A stretch of 64,000 bases of DNA from Leptofilum sp965223285 (GTDB lineage Bacteria > Chloroflexota > Anaerolineae > Promineifilales > Promineifilaceae). A program made the position numbers and the translations under genes. The stretch spans positions 2,852,001 to 2,916,000 of the forward strand of contig NZ_OZ244997.1 in assembly GCF_965223285.1 (NCBI RefSeq), read 5' to 3'. Under the pieces are notes generated by a model. The model ran no database searches and was not told where the DNA came from. It saw nothing but the letters and a program-made list of their open reading frames with translations. Position 1 is the first letter of the stretch, and the number at the start of each line of letters is the position of its first letter. Below are positions 61,650 to 64,000 of the stretch, in pieces.

Positions 61650-62968
61650 TATAGATTCTCAAAATCTGCTGCTATTTTTTCGCTTACTTGCACTATTTGT
61701 TTTTCGATTTTAGCTACCGTATTTGTGATTTTGCGACGCAACTCATGTTCTTGATTCGCCAGCGCATCCAGTTTGCAAATGATGGCATTAGGCTCTATTG
61801 TTTCGATATTCAGCACCCACTCCTCTAAATCAAGCATTTTTGCGACGCCTTCTGTTTTATATTGATATTGAATCAATATGGCGGGCACCCCCTGGCTCAA
61901 GGCAAATATATTGGAGTGAAGTCTGGTGCCAATAAATAAATCCATTTGACCATAAGCTGCTTTTAACTGCTCGGCAGATAAAACTTTTTCAACAAGAACA
62001 ACTTTGTTTTCTAATTGCGCCAGTTTTTTCTTGACTCTCCTTGCAGGGACAATATCATCATCTGCCGATGTTGGCCCACGAACCTGCCCGAAAAGAAAAA
62101 CTACGCCATTGTATACTTGAACAAAGTGGCGAATAGCAGCGGCAACGGCTGTTTCGTATCTTGCTTGTTGGCGAAATAATTTATTTTGCGCTTCCCAATT
62201 GATTAAGGTAACGCCCAACCAAGACTGACGCTTCTCATGAATGTTTGCATCAGGCAAGAACGTTTGCCCGTCTTTAGGAGGTACGCTTGGAAATAAAAAA
62301 GCCATGTCTGGCACGATAGTACAATTTTCGGCCCATACTTTCATCTTCTCTAGTTCCAGTTTGGAAATAGCATCCCGAACAAAACAAAGGCGCATACCTC
62401 TTAGCACAAACGCTGTCAATTTCCGCTCCCAACCGTGTGATAACGGGCCTACTGTCTGTGGCATCATATAAACTGGTTTCCCCAACAACATAGCGTATTT
62501 TATTGTAAATAGCGTTACGAGGAGTGTAATCCCGTAACCGCTACTATAAAGGAAGTTCCCAGCAGAACTGACAACCAAATCAGCTTCGAGATAGGCGTGC
62601 ACCAACTCCCGACGAGCAGGGCTCATCCAATCCAGTTTGGGAACGCCAAATAATCGGTAAAAAACGACCGTTAATAAGCATAAACTTAGTAACCAAGGAA
62701 TTTTTAGCACACCCCAGGAGAACTGGCTCTTGTTTTTAGGCTTCAGCCAACTCATAAATGAGCCAACTGCTTTTTCTTGCCCATCATGGCTTGCCGGATC
62801 ATTCATGGCCAAAATTATTTGGGGGTGAACAAAAGATTGCTTTAATTGGGATATTGTTACCCGTGTCAGTACATCATCCCCAGCATTATAGGAGGAGTGC
62901 AGATTGATGATTAATATCTTGATTCCGCTACTTTGCTTGCGGCCAGCTTTGGATTTTCCCTTTGCCAT
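61649..62968 (-). CDS. Polysaccharide pyruvyl transferase family protein (CsaB-like)
   Basis: A 439-residue PF04230 member. It has NLHSSYNAGDDVLTRVTISQ near the start (the N-x-G-D/E-D loop), SSAGNFLYS, MMPQTVGPLS (about 180-189), CFVRDAISKLEL, and the C-terminal hallmark FIGTRLHSNIFALSQGVPAI followed by YQYKTEGVA. These enzymes add pyruvate ketals from PEP to sugars in exopolysaccharides or secondary cell-wall polymers; in some organisms they anchor S-layer proteins. The assigned ATG 62968 overlaps the flippase gene by 58 bases and has no clear Shine-Dalgarno, so the true start may be a few codons later. Confidence 0.88.
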   Translation of the reverse strand: MAKGKSKAGRKQSSGIKILIINLHSSYNAGDDVLTRVTISQLKQSFVHPQIILAMNDPASHDGQEKAVGSFMSWLKPKNKSQFSWGVLKIPWLLSLCLLTVVFYRLFGVPKLDWMSPARRELVHAYLEADLVVSSAGNFLYSSGYGITLLVTLFTIKYAMLLGKPVYMMPQTVGPLSHGWERKLTAFVLRGMRLCFVRDAISKLELEKMKVWAENCTIVPDMAFLFPSVPPKDGQTFLPDANIHEKRQSWLGVTLINWEAQNKLFRQQARYETAVAAAIRHFVQVYNGVVFLFGQVRGPTSADDDIVPARRVKKKLAQLENKVVLVEKVLSAEQLKAAYGQMDLFIGTRLHSNIFALSQGVPAILIQYQYKTEGVAKMLDLEEWVLNIETIEPNAIICKLDALANQEHELRRKITNTVAKIEKQIVQVSEKIAADFENL

Positions 62969-64000
62969 TTTAATAAATACACCAAATATCCTAATGTTAA
63001 AACGGATTCGCTAATTATATAGATAAAAGCTACCCCAGTAAGGCCAAATGATTGAATGAAAATGAGATTGAGACAAACATTGAGTACAGCACTCACTAAT
63101 TGCACAATCACTCGCTTACTTTGCCAACCAACGGCCGTAATGACTGACGCCAAAGCGAAGCTAACGCTTTTGAATAGCAAAATTACGCTCAAAATTACCA
63201 AAATGTCACCAGATTCAGCAAATTCCGCTCCGTAAATAAACAAAACAAGAGGTCGTGCTAAAAGCATCATCCCGACACTTAGCAGAATACCTAGGAATGC
63301 ACTTAAGAATATTAATTGGAACGTTCGTCTGGGAATGGAAATTGGGTTCTTGGCATACGCCCTACTCATCCAGGGGAGGGCAACCTCATAAATTGCCTGT
63401 GGAATTAAAAACAGGGTTGTCATCAGCGTTACGGCCGGTCCATATAGTCCTGCGGCCGTCTTGCCCAGGTAAATAACAATGATTGTTATATCAGCCCGTT
63501 CATAAATAACGGATAAGCCATAAGAAGCTGCAAAAGGTCGGGTATCACGCAAAACAAGTGCCATCTCTGCATAATTTAACCGAATTCCAATAAGATAGTA
63601 CACAAGGAATATTGAAAAAAACATACCTATGAACGATGTCACTAACCGAGCAACAAAATAAACCTGCACAGAGTCAATATTTAAGCGTACAAAAAGAATT
63701 GTAATTAAAAGGAGCAAAAACTGAGGGGCAGCCACTAATCCTGCAGTTATTCGGTTTCGCATGGAGGACTTAAATGCACTCCTAGCCAAATTAGCCAACT
63801 CTTCAAGCCAAATAATGAATGCGGCTAAAATCACAAGGTCCTTAGGAAAAATTGTTTGTTTTAAGTACGGTGCAACGAGGATGAATCCGATAACCCATAC
63901 CCCACCTAAGCTGACCTTTATCCCCAAACAGGCCCCACAGGCAACGGATAACGGCCGTTTATCAATACGGCCGTTTCGCAAAAGCCAATTATCCAAGCCC
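62911..64000 (-). CDS. Oligosaccharide flippase / Wzx-like polysaccharide exporter (N-terminus beyond window)
   Basis: At least 361 residues of a multi-pass protein with about 10 hydrophobic helices, such as GVWVIGFILVAPYL, FLLLLITILFV, YLGKTAAGLYGPAVTLMTTL and TLGYLVYLLKW. Pattern and length match MOP-superfamily flippases (Polysacc_synt family), which move lipid-linked glycans across the membrane; KTAAGLYGPAVTL is a typical helix 7 region. The frame is open past position 64000, and the first in-frame start-like codon (TTG near 63996) is probably internal, so the 5' part is missing. Two ACGGCCGT copies lie at about 63950 and 63968. Confidence 0.88.
   Translation of the reverse strand, partial: GLDNWLLRNGRIDKRPLSVACGACLGIKVSLGGVWVIGFILVAPYLKQTIFPKDLVILAAFIIWLEELANLARSAFKSSMRNRITAGLVAAPQFLLLLITILFVRLNIDSVQVYFVARLVTSFIGMFFSIFLVYYLIGIRLNYAEMALVLRDTRPFAASYGLSVIYERADITIIVIYLGKTAAGLYGPAVTLMTTLFLIPQAIYEVALPWMSRAYAKNPISIPRRTFQLIFLSAFLGILLSVGMMLLARPLVLFIYGAEFAESGDILVILSVILLFKSVSFALASVITAVGWQSKRVIVQLVSAVLNVCLNLIFIQSFGLTGVAFIYIISESVLTLGYLVYLLKWQRENPKLAASKVAESRY

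Larger units (their letters stand above)
492..63976. repeat. Highly iterated palindrome ACGGCCGT (HIP-like), about 90 copies
   Basis: The 8-base palindrome ACGGCCGT, often extended to AACGGCCGTT, occurs about 90 times by eye between 492 and 63976, on average once per 0.7 kb; chance would give about one in a window of this size at 50% GC. Copies lie mostly inside genes, in all frames, giving TAV, NGR or RPF-type tripeptides. Visible gaps include about 1450-5020 (transposase and most of the restriction enzyme) and 57.2-58.98 kb (sulfotransferase). Confidence 0.85.

Noticed and set aside
63100..63996. TTG near 63996 as the true flippase start
   Set aside because: The frame stays open to the window edge and the protein would lack the first helices of the family, so the 5' end is outside.

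Overview
The window looks like a chromosomal piece of an uncultured Chloroflexota bacterium, probably Anaerolineae. This is an inference from GAF-rich sensor proteins, lipoproteins with TPTPEP-type linkers, a GatCAB amidotransferase, an AIM24 protein, mixed SD and SD-less starts, and roughly half GC. Its strongest genomic signature is the 8-bp palindrome ACGGCCGT, which I find by eye about 90 times, inside and outside genes. No rRNA, tRNA or CRISPR array was found.

Layout. 1-8.9 kb (mostly minus strand): partial AIM24 protein, 2-hydroxyacid dehydrogenase, a REP-associated tyrosine transposase bracketed by G/C-rich palindromes, a type IIG restriction-methylase coupled to a small gene, an enoyl-CoA hydratase, an unknown protein and a CPBP-like membrane protein. 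8.9-18.1 kb (plus): MFS transporter, tiny membrane protein, a polar amino-acid ABC operon with a doubled binding protein and a permease carrying half a binding-protein lobe, then a death-like-domain CHAT protease translationally coupled to a Cas4/RecB-like nuclease, and a THUMP-like methyltransferase.

18.2-46.3 kb (minus): the centrepiece, twelve co-directional and mostly tightly spaced or overlapping genes spanning 28 kb. In transcription order: LivK-like binding protein, Cache-HAMP-GAF receptor, PotD-like binding protein, helical-sensor-HAMP-GAF receptor, membrane GAF protein, two giant HAMP-GAF-PAS receptors, a FIST protein, a GAF/PAS protein, a TPR-GAF protein, one histidine kinase and one stand-alone receiver. 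Seven of the sensor proteins have no kinase domain but share a C-terminal GAF-like stub. Six proteins (five of those seven, plus the kinase) share a short module marked by R-E-G-W. The simplest reading is that many sensory inputs converge on one kinase and one receiver.

46.6-56.0 kb (minus): gatB, glycosyltransferase, lone MNT nucleotidyltransferase, aminotransferase, sugar nucleotidyltransferase, small membrane protein, gatA, DUF218 protein, gatC and def. 56.1-64 kb is more AT-rich and concerns the cell surface: two GT4 glycosyltransferases, a sulfotransferase, a four-repeat secreted protein, a lipoprotein, a pyruvyltransferase-family protein and a flippase cut by the window end.
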